Assembly (NCBI GenBank): GCA_022843845.1
Contig: JALHMW010000019.1
Span: 29,917-93,916, forward strand
From: Archangium sp.
Lineage (GTDB): Bacteria; Myxococcota; Myxococcia; Myxococcales; Myxococcaceae
Direction of reading: 5' to 3'
Length of the DNA stretch: 64,000 bases
Below are positions 1 to 14,815 of this stretch, in pieces. Every line of letters starts with the position of its first letter. The stretch's first letter is position 1. The notes under the pieces are model-generated. The model worked only from the letters and a program-made list of their open reading frames with translations. It was not told where the DNA came from and made no database searches. The translations under genes were made by a program, and so were the position numbers.

Positions 1-795
1 AAGGTCTCGCGGTTGCTCGTCACGAACGGGCGTGTGACGGGCGCCGCCCTCGAGAACGGCGAGGCGTTGGCTGCCGATTCGGTCGTCTTCAACGGTGACG
101 TCTCGGCGCTCGCCAGCGGCCTGTTGGGTCCAGAAGCGACGACGGGCCTCAAGCCGTCGCCGCGTCAGGGCCGCTCGTTGTCGGCGCTCACCTGGTGCGT
201 GCGCGCACGAACGCAGGGGTTTGCGCTCCAACACCACAACGTCTTCTTCGCCGAGGACTCCCGCGAAGAGTTCGAAGCGCTATTCCGTCGTCGCGAAGTG
301 CCCCGCGCGCCCACCGTCTCCGTCTGCGCCCAGGACCGAGTGCGCGAAGCGGGGCCCTCGCCGACGGGGCTCGAGCGCCTGCTGGTGTTGATCAACGCTC
401 CGGCCGATGGCGATCGCACGGGCTGGGATGCGGCGGCGATCGCGGCGCACCGGGAGCGCGCGCACGAGCTGCTGCTGCGCTGCGGGCTCGAGCTGAAAGA
501 CGAAGCGGCCTCGGTCGCGACGACACCCACTGACTTCGAGCAGCTCTTCCCGGCGACGGGCGGGGCGCTCTACGGCCAGGCCAACCATGGCTCGATGGGC
601 AGCTTCGAGCGCCAGGGCGCGCGCGGTGGCCTCCCCGGCCTCTTCCTCGCAGGTGGCTCCGTGCACCCGGGCGCTGGGGTGCCGATGGCGGCCATCTCTG
701 GCCAGCTCTGCGCCGCGCGCGTCATCGCCGACGACTTCGGGCGTCGGCCAGGCAAGGGCGAGCTCACGCTCGGGGCTCTCAGACGCGGTGTGTGA
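1..795 (+). CDS. crtD: CrtD-type carotenoid 3,4-desaturase, C-terminal part (5' truncated by window)
   Basis: The reading frame is open from base 1, so the N-terminal FAD-binding half lies outside the window and about 264 residues remain. The segments HHNVFF, VSVCAQDR and the C-terminal block LFLAGGSVHPGAGVPMA are typical of CrtD (hydroxyneurosporene/methoxyneurosporene desaturase), an FAD enzyme of spheroidene/spirilloxanthin-type carotenoid synthesis. CrtI usually has a different GxGTHPGAG block. It points the same way as the HiPIP genes and marks the left side of the photosynthesis cluster. Family call is firm; exact substrate is inferred. Confidence 0.85.
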   Translation, partial: KVSRLLVTNGRVTGAALENGEALAADSVVFNGDVSALASGLLGPEATTGLKPSPRQGRSLSALTWCVRARTQGFALQHHNVFFAEDSREEFEALFRRREVPRAPTVSVCAQDRVREAGPSPTGLERLLVLINAPADGDRTGWDAAAIAAHRERAHELLLRCGLELKDEAASVATTPTDFEQLFPATGGALYGQANHGSMGSFERQGARGGLPGLFLAGGSVHPGAGVPMAAISGQLCAARVIADDFGRRPGKGELTLGALRRGV

Positions 796-901
796 AGGTA
801 GGTCGAACGGAAAAGCGGCGAGGCTGGAGAGGGGGCCGTATACAGGCGGTCGCTGCTCGCGTCAGTCCGGCGCCTTTCTTCTTAGCGATGGAGACTCACA
901 C

Positions 902-1384
902 GTGAACGACCACGATGAACGAAACACCCTGCTCTCGACTGACGCTTCGCCGAGCCTGATGGCCCGACGCAAGACGCTCAAGGTCCTCGGCCTGGCCGCT
1001 GGTGGGCTGCTCGTCTTCCCCGCGTGCAAAGAGGAGGCAAAGGCGCCACCACCGCCGCCGGCCGCCGCGCCGCCGCCAGTCGTGAAGCCGCCCGAGGTGG
1101 TCGCGAAGCCGCCCGAGCCGGCTGCTGCTCCCGCAGCAGAGGCGCCCGCCGCCAACGCCGCTGGCGACCTCAACTGCAAAGAGAAGGCGCCGATCGACGA
1201 TGCCTCGAAGCAGATGCGCCGCGCGCTGCAGTACAAGGAGAAGACGGCCGAGGCCGGCAAGAACTGCAAGGGCTGCGCGCAGTACGAAGCCGGGAAGTAC
1301 GGCGACTGCGGGGCCTGCAAGCTCTTCACGGGCGCGGTCAACCCTGAGGGGCACTGCTTGAGCTACGCGCCGAAGGCTGGCTGA
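902..1384 (+). CDS. hip: High-potential iron-sulfur protein (HiPIP), copy 1
   Basis: Periplasmic [4Fe-4S] electron carrier of 160 residues, likely a soluble donor to the photo-oxidised reaction centre. A GTG start follows GGAG. The N-terminus carries a Tat-like signal (ARRKTLKVLGLAAGG) ending at a Cys (VFPAC) that is only a poor lipobox, then an Ala/Pro-rich linker of about 50 residues. The C-terminal 70 residues hold CKGC, GAC and HC in HiPIP spacing and end LSYAPKAG, close to the usual HiPIP ending. Two extra Cys (NCKEK, GDC) are unusual. The C-terminal domain is nearly identical to the next gene, so this is a recent tandem duplicate. Confidence 0.88.
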   Translation: MNDHDERNTLLSTDASPSLMARRKTLKVLGLAAGGLLVFPACKEEAKAPPPPPAAAPPPVVKPPEVVAKPPEPAAAPAAEAPAANAAGDLNCKEKAPIDDASKQMRRALQYKEKTAEAGKNCKGCAQYEAGKYGDCGACKLFTGAVNPEGHCLSYAPKAG

Positions 1385-1412
1385 GGCGCAAGCCAGGGCG
1401 AGCGAAGGAGAC

Positions 1413-1440
1413 GCGCTGGGGTTCGCCCCGGCGCTTTTTT
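1413..1440 (+). terminator. Rho-independent terminator after HiPIP copy 1
   Basis: A 9-bp stem (1413-1421 with 1426-1434, one G-U pair) closes a TTCG tetraloop and is followed directly by six T. It should end the crtD-HiPIP1 transcript and leave the second HiPIP on its own promoter. Confidence 0.85.
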
Positions 1441-1516
1441 CGTTCAGCAGCCCGAGCAGGGCGGCCCGAGGCAATCTCCCGGGTCACAAAATAAAGCTGA
1501 AGGCATGCCGTCCCTC

Positions 1517-1522
1517 TATATT
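1517..1522 (+). promoter_or_regulatory. Possible -10 element upstream of HiPIP copy 2
   Basis: TATATT stands out in GC-rich DNA about 55 bases before the second HiPIP start and downstream of the terminator, where a separate promoter is expected. No convincing -35 is seen 17 bases upstream, so this is tentative. Confidence 0.3.
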
Positions 1523-1578
1523 GCCGCGAATCGGCGCTGCGTTGCGCCAATCCTCACCCCCGACGTCGGAGAACACAC

Positions 1579-2004
1579 GTGAACGATAGCAATGATGGAA
1601 ACACCCTGATCGGCCGCCGCCAGACCCTCAAGGCCCTTGGACTCACCGCAGGTGGCCTCGTCGTCCTCTCGGGTTTCAGGGAAGCGCTTGCCGCTCCTCC
1701 GGCAGCCAAGGCCGCTGCGGTCGACGCGGGTCAACCGGCCGCCGCGAAGGCCGCCGTCGATGCAGGCCAGCCCGCCGCCGCCAACACCCTCAACTGCAAA
1801 GAGAAGGCGCCGATCGACGACGCCTCGAAGCAGATGCGCCGCGCGCTCCAGTACAAAGAGAAGTCTGCCGAGGCCGGGAAGAACTGTAAGGGCTGCGCGC
1901 AGTTCGAAGCCGCGAAGTACGGCGATTGCGGCGCGTGCAAGCTCTTCACGGGCGCGGTCAACCCCGAGGGCTACTGCCTGAGCTACGCGCCCAAGGCTGG
2001 CTGA
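1579..2004 (+). CDS. hip: High-potential iron-sulfur protein (HiPIP), copy 2
   Basis: Second HiPIP of 141 residues, with a GTG start after GGAG. The signal IGRRQTLKALGLTAGG is Tat-like and continues to an AxA-type site (EALAA), so this copy looks periplasmic and soluble, whereas copy 1 ends its signal at a Cys. A short linker repeats VDAGQPAAA twice. The last 70 residues differ from copy 1 at only four positions (T/S, Y/F, G/A, H/Y). Flanking terminators suggest it is transcribed alone. Role inferred as donor to the reaction centre or in respiratory electron flow; HiPIPs are Tat substrates because the cluster is inserted before export. Confidence 0.88.
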   Translation: MNDSNDGNTLIGRRQTLKALGLTAGGLVVLSGFREALAAPPAAKAAAVDAGQPAAAKAAVDAGQPAAANTLNCKEKAPIDDASKQMRRALQYKEKSAEAGKNCKGCAQFEAAKYGDCGACKLFTGAVNPEGYCLSYAPKAG

Positions 2005-2027
2005 CGTCATCGACGTTCTGAAGGTTC

Positions 2028-2065
2028 GAGGCGCTGGGTTCCCACCCTGGCGCCTCTCTCTTTTT
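2028..2065 (+). terminator. Rho-independent terminator after HiPIP copy 2
   Basis: GAGGCGC (2028-2034) pairs with GCGCCTC (2050-2056), extended inward by further pairs, followed by a T-rich run to 2065. It lies between two convergent genes and may serve the HiPIP transcript; the leftward orf95 transcript ends just beside it. Confidence 0.75.
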
Positions 2066-2067
2066 CG

Positions 2068-2355
2068 TCACCCCTCGCGTCGCGCCAGCCGCACCTTCAA
2101 GTCGTAGAGGTGGGCCGGGAAAGACGCCGCGAGGAAGAGGACGATGATCTCGGGCGCCGCGCCAACGAGGGCCGCGCGCAGGGCCAGCATCAACAGCACC
2201 CCAGCGCCGACCGGCCCGACGAGCTCCGAGAAGGCCAGCGGCCGCTGCTTCGAGCGCAACCACAGAGCGATCAGCAACACCTCGAGCGCGACGATCGCCA
2301 GGACGACGTCGATGGCGCGCCCGCTGGCGAGGAAGCGAGCCAGCCACTCGCTCAC
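2068..2355 (-). CDS. Small membrane protein of the photosynthesis cluster (orf95), function unknown
   Basis: A 95-residue protein whose GTG start overlaps the bchP stop as GTGA, which implies translational coupling and decides the start. It has about three hydrophobic segments (around residues 13-30, 43-62, 65-80) and a basic C-terminus (KVRLARREG). I do not recognise a named family, though small polytopic proteins of this look occur near photosynthesis genes of purple bacteria. As the last gene of the leftward bchG-bchP unit it may act on membrane-bound late bacteriochlorophyll synthesis, but that is inference from position. Confidence 0.7.
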   Translation of the reverse strand: MSEWLARFLASGRAIDVVLAIVALEVLLIALWLRSKQRPLAFSELVGPVGAGVLLMLALRAALVGAAPEIIVLFLAASFPAHLYDLKVRLARREG

Positions 2356-3533
2356 GTGGCGCCGAAGCCGAACAGATGCGCGACGTCTTTGAAGAAGATG
2401 CGCACATGCGAGGCGGGCCGCGACCTGGCGAGCTCCTTGTTCATGTAGGCCTGCCACGTGAGGTACTGCACGTCCGGGTCCCTGCACATGGCCACGAAGC
2501 GCTCGCGGCGTTTGTCGTTGGCGTACCAGAAGTACTGCATCACCCCGAGGATCCAGAAGACCCGGCCGTGCGCCTTCATGAACTTCTTTCGCGCGAGCTT
2601 GAGCGACGCCACCTTGCCCGTCTCGAGGAACGCGAGGCTGGCCTGGGCCGCGACCTCACCGCCCACCATGCCGTAGTAGATGCCTTCGCCCGACGCCGGC
2701 GCCACGACGCCTGCTGCATCTCCGGCGAGCACCACGTCTTTGCCGTTGTCCCAGCGCGAGAGCGGCTTCATGGGAATCGGAGCGCCTTCACCACGCACCA
2801 GCTTCGCGCCGCTCAGGCCCGAGAGCTCACGAAGATCGGTCACCGACTTGCGCAGCGAGAACCCCTTCTTCGCGCTGCCCGAGCCGATGCTCACCGTCTT
2901 GCCGTGCGGGAAGACCCAGCCGTAGAAGTCGGGAGAGATCTTCCCGTTGTAGACGACGTCACAGCGCGCAGCGTCGTAGCTGGCGGCGCTCGACGGGGCC
3001 TCGACGATCTCATGGTACGCGAACACGCAGGGCGGGCCCTTCTTGTTCACCTCTTGCCGGGCGACCTGGGAGAGCGCGCCGTCGGCACCGATGACTACTT
3101 TCGTCACCACCTCGCGCGCGGCGCCGCCTTCGTCCTTGAAGTGCACGTGCGTGCCGGCCTCGTCACGGCTGATGCGCTCATAGAGCCCCTTCTGCCGAAC
3201 GGCGCCGTGGCGGGCGGCGCGCTCCCGGAGGAACTCGTCGAACACCTCGCGGTTGACCATGCCGACGTACCCACCCTCGACCGGCATGTCGACGCGCTTG
3301 TCCGTGGGCGACACCATGCGGGCGGCGCGAATGCGCGCGCAGATCAGCTCATCGGGAATCTCGAAGTCGCGAATCAGGCGCGGCGGAATGGCGCCACCGC
3401 ACGGCTTGATGCGCCCGGCCTTGTCGAGGAGGAGCACCGACTTTCCGGCCTTCGCCAGCACGTCGGCAGCCGTCGCTCCAGCCGGGCCACCACCCACCAC
3501 CACCACGTCGAAGGTCTGCTGTGTCGTGTTCAT
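2352..3533 (-). CDS. bchP: Geranylgeranyl (bacterio)chlorophyll reductase
   Basis: Reduces the geranylgeranyl tail of bacteriochlorophyll to phytyl in three NADPH-dependent steps. 393 residues, usual length. The N-terminal FAD dinucleotide motif is VVVVGGGPAGATAA (about 10-23), followed by the family block KPCGGAIPPRLI. The second FAD motif is VVLAGDAAGVVAPASGEGI, and a C-terminal membrane-associating region carries FWYANDKRRERF. ATG chosen because it sits next to the first beta strand; the much longer in-frame extension runs through bchG and is spurious. Lies 26 bases after bchG and overlaps orf95. Confidence 0.95.
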   Translation of the reverse strand: MNTTQQTFDVVVVGGGPAGATAADVLAKAGKSVLLLDKAGRIKPCGGAIPPRLIRDFEIPDELICARIRAARMVSPTDKRVDMPVEGGYVGMVNREVFDEFLRERAARHGAVRQKGLYERISRDEAGTHVHFKDEGGAAREVVTKVVIGADGALSQVARQEVNKKGPPCVFAYHEIVEAPSSAASYDAARCDVVYNGKISPDFYGWVFPHGKTVSIGSGSAKKGFSLRKSVTDLRELSGLSGAKLVRGEGAPIPMKPLSRWDNGKDVVLAGDAAGVVAPASGEGIYYGMVGGEVAAQASLAFLETGKVASLKLARKKFMKAHGRVFWILGVMQYFWYANDKRRERFVAMCRDPDVQYLTWQAYMNKELARSRPASHVRIFFKDVAHLFGFGAT

Positions 3534-3559
3534 GTGTTCTTTCTGGAGAGGCGGCAACG

Positions 3560-4483
3560 TCAGTGGCCCAACAGGCTGCGCATCGCGAAGGCGCTGACCA
3601 TCATTCCCGACACGTAGAGCGTGGTGCCGGTCGCGTTGTAGAGCGGCGCCCGCTTGCGGGGATTTCGGAGCAGCATCGGCATCAGCGCGCCCTGCCCCAG
3701 CAGCACGCCCGCGACGATGGCGGCGTGTACCGGTTTGCCTTCGCGGGCGAGCAGCGCGACGACCACCACCTGCGGCAGCGCCATCACTGCACAGGCCAGC
3801 GCGGTTGCGTTCTCGACGCCGAGCTGCACCGGAAGGGTGAGAATGCCCATCTTCTGATCGCCTTCGACGGCCTTGAAGTCGTTGAGCACCATGATGCCGA
3901 AGGCGCCCACGCTGTAGAGGACGGCCAGGGCGATGATGCGGTGATCGGGCATCAGCGAGGTGAGGGCCGCCGCGCCGGTGAACCAGGGCAAGCCCTCGTA
4001 GCAGAGGCCGACCGCCGTGTTGCCGAACCAGCCGTTGAGCTTGAGACGAAATGGCGGCGCGCTGTACGCCCACGCCAGCACCAGCCCGAACGCCGTCGCC
4101 GCCAGCACCCAGACGCCCAGCGCTGCACCGACCGCGAGTGACAACCCCGTCCACACGATCGCCAGGCCCAGACCCCATCGACCAGGCACACGCCCGCTGG
4201 GGATCGGCCGGTTGGGCTCGTTGATCGCGTCGACGTGGCGATCGAACCAGTCGTTCGCCGCCTGGCTGGTGCCGCAGACGAGGGGGCCAGCCAGCAGCAC
4301 CGCGCCGACGATGCGCAGCCAGTTGTCGACCATGGGAACGCCCGCCGAGACCACGCCACAGGCCAGCGCCCACATCGGGGCGAACCACGTCACCGGCTTG
4401 AGGAGCTGCAGCAGCGCGGAGGGGCGAGGCCAACTCGAAGCCGACGTGATCGGTGCGGCTCCGGCGTCAATCGCGTTTGACAT
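3560..4483 (-). CDS. bchG: Bacteriochlorophyll synthase (chlorophyllide prenyltransferase)
   Basis: Esterifies bacteriochlorophyllide a with geranylgeranyl (or phytyl) diphosphate in the membrane. 307 residues from ATG. The UbiA-family Asp-rich motif reads NDWFDRHVDAINEP with RPIPSGR, and the second is VEGDQKMGILTLPVQLG; both are diagnostic of BchG/ChlG. Eight or so hydrophobic segments. First gene of the leftward bchG-bchP-orf95 unit, divergent from bchF. A GTG six codons upstream (4501) is an alternative start; neither has a strong ribosome site. Confidence 0.95.
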   Translation of the reverse strand: MSNAIDAGAAPITSASSWPRPSALLQLLKPVTWFAPMWALACGVVSAGVPMVDNWLRIVGAVLLAGPLVCGTSQAANDWFDRHVDAINEPNRPIPSGRVPGRWGLGLAIVWTGLSLAVGAALGVWVLAATAFGLVLAWAYSAPPFRLKLNGWFGNTAVGLCYEGLPWFTGAAALTSLMPDHRIIALAVLYSVGAFGIMVLNDFKAVEGDQKMGILTLPVQLGVENATALACAVMALPQVVVVALLAREGKPVHAAIVAGVLLGQGALMPMLLRNPRKRAPLYNATGTTLYVSGMMVSAFAMRSLLGH

Positions 4484-4515
4484 GGGTCCAGACCCTACCA
4501 CCCGAAGTCCAAAAG

Positions 4516-4549
4516 TGTGAAGCTGGATTTACGTCTACCGCGCTTGACA
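4516..4549. promoter_or_regulatory. Candidate paired PpsR/CrtJ operator between bchG and bchF
   Basis: Two overlapping near-matches to the PpsR palindrome TGT-N12-ACA: TGT(4516-4518)-N12-ACG(4531-4533) and CGT(4532-4534)-N12-ACA(4547-4549). The second, CGTCTACCGCGCTTGACA, also has the inner C and G of the longer consensus TGTC-N10-GACA and misses only the first T. The pair shares a central ACGT and is symmetric at its ends. It overlaps a TTGACA -35 box. PpsR is encoded in this window. Inference from pattern; no footprint known. Confidence 0.45.
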
Positions 4550-4570
4550 CTCCAGCATCAGGCTGATTAG
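4544..4570 (+). promoter_or_regulatory. Possible sigma-70 type promoter for the bchF operon
   Basis: A perfect TTGACA (4544-4549) lies 73 bases before the bchF ATG. A weak -10 candidate GATTAG is at 4565-4570 (15-base spacing), or TTAGGT at 4567-4572 (17-base spacing). The -35 hexamer lies inside the candidate PpsR operator, which would fit repression by occlusion. Confidence 0.4.
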
Positions 4571-4622
4571 GTGCGTCGCGGTTGAGGTGGTTGGTGTGAC
4601 TCGATTCGCGAAAGTGCCCGTG

Positions 4623-6394
<1,772 letters not shown>

Positions 6395-6398
6395 ACGC

Positions 6399-7998
6399 AT
6401 GCAACTGACTGTCTGGACCTACGAGGGACCTCCGCACGTCGGCGCCATGCGCGTCGTCACGGCGATGCGTGGCGTCCACTACGTCCTGCACGCGCCGCAG
6501 GGTGACACCTACGCCGACCTGCTCTTCACGATGATCGAGCGTCGGCAGGTGCGACCGCCCGTCACGTACACCACGTTCCAGGCCCGCGACCTCGGCAAGG
6601 ACACCGCCGAGATCTTCAAGCGCTCCGCCCGCGAGGCGTACGAGCGCTTCAAGCCCGACCTCGTGGTGGTGGGCGCGTCGTGCACCGCCGAGCTCATTCA
6701 GGACGACCCGGCCGGCATCGGTCAGACCATCGGCATTCCCGTGCCCGTGGTGCCGGTGGAGTTCTCGGCCTACCAGCACAAAGAGAACCACGGCGCCTCT
6801 GAGACGCTGTACCGCCTCGTGCGGGCGTGCACCCAGGGTGTCGCGAAGAAGACCGAGCGCGCGCCGGGCCCGCCGAGCTGCAACCTGCTGGGGCCGACGG
6901 CGCTGGGCTTCCGGCACCGCGACGACGTCACCGAGATCACCAGGTTGCTCGCGCAGCTCGGCGTCACCGTGAACGTGGTCGCGTCGCTGGGCGCAAGCCC
7001 GGCCGATCTGGCGCGGCTGCCCGACGCTGACTTCAACGTGGTGCTGTACCGCGAGGTCGGCGAGTCGGCGGCCCGCTACCTCACCAAGACCTACGGCCAG
7101 CCCGCCGTGACGACCGTGCCGCTGGGTGTGGGCGCGACCCGTGACTTCATCAAAGAGGTCGCCGCGCTCGCCAAGGTCGACCCCGAGCCCGTGCTCTCAC
7201 AGGTGAACAGCCGGCTGCCCTGGTACACGCGCTCGGTCGACTCGACGTACCTGACGGGCAAGCGGGTCTTCATCTTCGGCGACGGAACGCACGTGCTGGC
7301 CGCGGCGCGCATCGCGACGGAGGAGCTCGGCTTCACCGTGGTGGGCCTCGGCAGCTACAGCCGGGAGCTCGCGCGTGATCTTCGCGCGGCTGCTGCGCAC
7401 TACGGCGTCGAGGCGCTGATCAGCGACGACCACCTCGAGGTCGAAGAGACGATCGCTCGGCTCCACCCCGAGCTCGTGCTCGGCACGCAGATGGAGCGCC
7501 ACACCGCCAAGCGCCTCGGGCTGCCCTGCGCCGTCATCTCGGCGCCGGTGCACGTGCAGGACTTCCCCGCGCGCTACTCGCCGCAGATGGGCTTCGAAGG
7601 CGCCAACGTCATCTTCGATACGTGGGTGCACCCGCTGATGATGGGCCTCGAGGAGCACCTGCTCTCGATGTTCCGTGAAGACTTCGAGTTCGGCGAAGGG
7701 GCCGGGCCGTCGCATCTGGGCGCGCACGCCGTCAAAGAGCGCTCGGTCGAGGCTCAGCCCGCGGTCGTTCCTGCACCGGTCGCCGCGCCCTCCCCCGCAG
7801 CCCAGCAGCCTGTCGCCGCGGCCCCGGCACCTGTCGTGAAGCCTGAGCAACCTGCAGGCGCCGTCGTCACCTCGTGGACTCCCGAAGCAGAAAAGGAGCT
7901 CAAGAAGATTCCTTTCTTCGTTCGCGGCAAGGCCAGGCGCAACACCGAGCGCTTCGCCCAGGAACGCAACATCGCGCAGATCACCCTGGAGACTTTGT

Positions 7999-8027
<29 letters not shown>
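6399..8027 (+). CDS. bchB: Light-independent protochlorophyllide reductase subunit B
   Basis: Catalytic partner of BchN; binds protochlorophyllide and shares the [4Fe-4S] cluster. 542 residues. The N-terminus [20 protein letters not shown] is canonical, and Asp36 (in [10 protein letters not shown]) is the unusual Asp cluster ligand of this family. The core ends near residue 430. A Pro/Ala-rich linker (about 447-485) leads to a C-terminal PCP_red domain ([19 protein letters not shown]). Starts four bases after bchN and its 3' end overlaps bchH by 29 bases. Confidence 0.96.
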
Positions 8028-12622
<4,595 letters not shown>

Positions 12623-13351
12623 ATGGAGAACGCGACCTACCTGGCGCGGCGTCGCCAGCTCGAGGTGTACTTCGATCGCACCGCCTCGGACGCGTGGGCG
12701 AAGTTGACCGCCGAGGGCCCTGTCAGCCGCATTCGGGCCTCGGTGCGCGCGGGTCGCGACCAGATGCGCGCCACGCTGCTGAGCTATCTGCCCGACGATC
12801 TGCGCGGCCAGCGAGTACTGGACGCAGGCTGTGGTACCGGCGCCCTGGCGGTCGAGGCAGCTCGCCGAGGCGCTGAGGTCGTCGCCATCGATCTCTCGGC
12901 CACGCTCGTGTCGCTCGCGAAGGAGCGCCTGCCCGCCATCGACGGACCCGGCAGCGTCGAGTTCCGCGTGAGCGACATGCTCGACCCGTCGCTCGGCCGC
13001 TTCGACTTCGTGGTCGCGATGGACTCGCTCATCCACTACCGCGCGCACGACAAGGTCGAGATGGTGGCGCGCCTGGCCGAACGCGCGAACCGCGGCGTCA
13101 TCTTCACCTTCGCGCCGCGCACCTTCCTGCTCACCCTGATGAAGCTCGCGGGCAGCGTCTTTCCCCGCGGCGATCGTTCGCCTGACATCGAGCCCGTTCG
13201 TGAAGCGACGCTCCGGAAGTTGCTGGCGGCGCACCCGTCGCTGGCCGGCTTCGGCGCCGGCCGCACGAAGCGCATCGACAGCACCTTCTACAAGTCGCAG
13301 GCCTTCGAGCTGAAGCGGACGGAAGACCCTTCGAGGCAGCTCACGCCATGA
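12623..13351 (+). CDS. bchM: Magnesium-protoporphyrin O-methyltransferase
   Basis: Transfers a methyl group from S-adenosylmethionine to the 13-propionate of Mg-protoporphyrin IX. 242 residues. The opening LEVYFDRTASDAWAKLT and the SAM motif VLDAGCGTGALAVEAA (about 68-83) with AIDLS after it are typical of BchM. ATG directly follows the bchL TAA; the stop overlaps the next ATG as ATGA. Confidence 0.94.
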   Translation: MENATYLARRRQLEVYFDRTASDAWAKLTAEGPVSRIRASVRAGRDQMRATLLSYLPDDLRGQRVLDAGCGTGALAVEAARRGAEVVAIDLSATLVSLAKERLPAIDGPGSVEFRVSDMLDPSLGRFDFVVAMDSLIHYRAHDKVEMVARLAERANRGVIFTFAPRTFLLTLMKLAGSVFPRGDRSPDIEPVREATLRKLLAAHPSLAGFGAGRTKRIDSTFYKSQAFELKRTEDPSRQLTP

Positions 13352-14775
13352 AGAAGCCCCGTTCGGTCAAAGAAGTCTGGATGACGCTGGGGCCTTCGCT
13401 CCTTCCCTTCGCCGACGCCGCCACGCCCGAGCTGCCGCTCTCGCGACTGCTGCGCCTGGCGCTCTTCCAGATCTCCGTTGGCCTCGGGTTGGTGCTGCTC
13501 AACGGCACGCTCAACCGCGTGATGATCGTCGAGCTCGGAATTCCCGCAGCCGTGGTGGCGGGCATGGCCGCGTTGCCGGTGCTCTTCGCGCCGCTGCGCG
13601 CGCTCGTCGGCTTCAAGTCTGACAATCACCGCTCGGTGCTCGGCTGGCGTCGCGTGCCGTACATCTGGATGGGCACGCTCATTCAGTTCGGTGGCCTCGC
13701 CATCATGCCGTTCGCGTTGCTGGTGCTGTCGGGCCGCGCGACGCTGTCGGTGCCGTACGCCGGTGAGGTGGCTGCGGCCTTGTCCTTCCTGATGGTCGGC
13801 GTGGGGCTCCACACCGCGCAGACCGCCGGCGTCGCGCTGGCCACCGATCTCGCGCCGCCGAACAGCCGGCCGCGGGTCGTCGCGCTGCTCTACGTGATGC
13901 TGCTGCTGGGCATGGTGGCCAGCTCGCTCACCTTCGGCCTGCTGCTGCGCGACTTCGATCACATCAAGCTCATCAAGATCATCCAGGGCGCGGCCATGGT
14001 CACCATGGCGCTGAACATCGCGGCGCTGTGGAAGCAGGAGCCGCGTCGGCTGCTCGCTGCGCCGGCGCCCGAAGAAGCGTCGCCGTCGTTCCGCAAGTCG
14101 ATGAAGGAGTTCTTGACCGGCGGGCCGGCAGCCCGGCTGCTGGTCGCGGTCGGTCTCGGCGGTGCTGGCTTCAACATGCAGGACATCCTGCTCGAACCCT
14201 ACGGCGGCGAGATTCTCAAGCTCAGCGTCGCGGGCACCACCTCGCTGACGGCGCTGATGGCTGGCGGCACGCTGGTCGGCCTCGTGCTGGCGTCGCGGTG
14301 GCTGAGCCGAGGCAGCGATCCACACCAGCTCGCGGCCATGGGCTCTCTGGTGGGCATCGTCGGCTTCAGCGGCGTCATCTTCAGCGGAGCGCTGGCCTCG
14401 CTGCCGCTCTTCCTCGGGGGCATCGTCTTCATCGGCCTGGGCGGCGGCTGGTTCTCGGTCGGCACCCTCACCGCGTCGATGGCCTTGTCGGAGCGTGGGC
14501 AGAGCGGCCTGGCGATCGGCGCGTGGGGTGCGGTGCAGGCCACCGTGACCGGCGTCGGCGTGGCCCTCGGCGGTGCGCTGCGCGACGTCATCTCGAGGCT
14601 CGCCACCGAAGGGGCGCTCGGGCCCGGCCTCACCTCGCCGTCGGTCGGCTACAGCTTCGTCTACCACCTCGAGCTCTACCTGCTCTTTGGCACCCTCATC
14701 GCGCTCGGGCCGCTCGTGCGCCGCTCGAAGCGCTCCACCCCGACGACTTTTGGCCTTGCTGAACTTCCAAGCTGA
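13348..14775 (+). CDS. lhaA: LhaA/PucC family light-harvesting complex assembly transporter-like protein
   Basis: Major-facilitator-superfamily member of 475 residues with about 12 membrane spans; in purple bacteria LhaA or PucC help assemble LH1 or LH2 and may deliver bacteriochlorophyll. Characteristic segments: RVMIVELGIPAAVVAGMAAL, FKSDNHRSVLGWRRVPYIWMG and FNMQDILLEPYGGEIL. Position between bchM and puhA is the usual place of lhaA (bch2), which is why I prefer that name over pucC. No antenna genes are in the window. Confidence 0.92.
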   Translation: MKKPRSVKEVWMTLGPSLLPFADAATPELPLSRLLRLALFQISVGLGLVLLNGTLNRVMIVELGIPAAVVAGMAALPVLFAPLRALVGFKSDNHRSVLGWRRVPYIWMGTLIQFGGLAIMPFALLVLSGRATLSVPYAGEVAAALSFLMVGVGLHTAQTAGVALATDLAPPNSRPRVVALLYVMLLLGMVASSLTFGLLLRDFDHIKLIKIIQGAAMVTMALNIAALWKQEPRRLLAAPAPEEASPSFRKSMKEFLTGGPAARLLVAVGLGGAGFNMQDILLEPYGGEILKLSVAGTTSLTALMAGGTLVGLVLASRWLSRGSDPHQLAAMGSLVGIVGFSGVIFSGALASLPLFLGGIVFIGLGGGWFSVGTLTASMALSERGQSGLAIGAWGAVQATVTGVGVALGGALRDVISRLATEGALGPGLTSPSVGYSFVYHLELYLLFGTLIALGPLVRRSKRSTPTTFGLAELPS

Positions 14776-14815
14776 GTAGCCCCGAACTGACTTTCTACGA
14801 GGAGAGAACCAACCC

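Noticed and set aside
2376..3617. 413-residue open frame on the plus strand opposite bchP
   Set aside because: Arg/His-rich antisense shadow of the firmly identified bchP; typical of high-GC DNA.
3534..4433. In-frame N-terminal extension of bchP through bchG
   Set aside because: Translation is Arg-rich and unlike any family; the ATG at 3533 precedes the FAD motif exactly.
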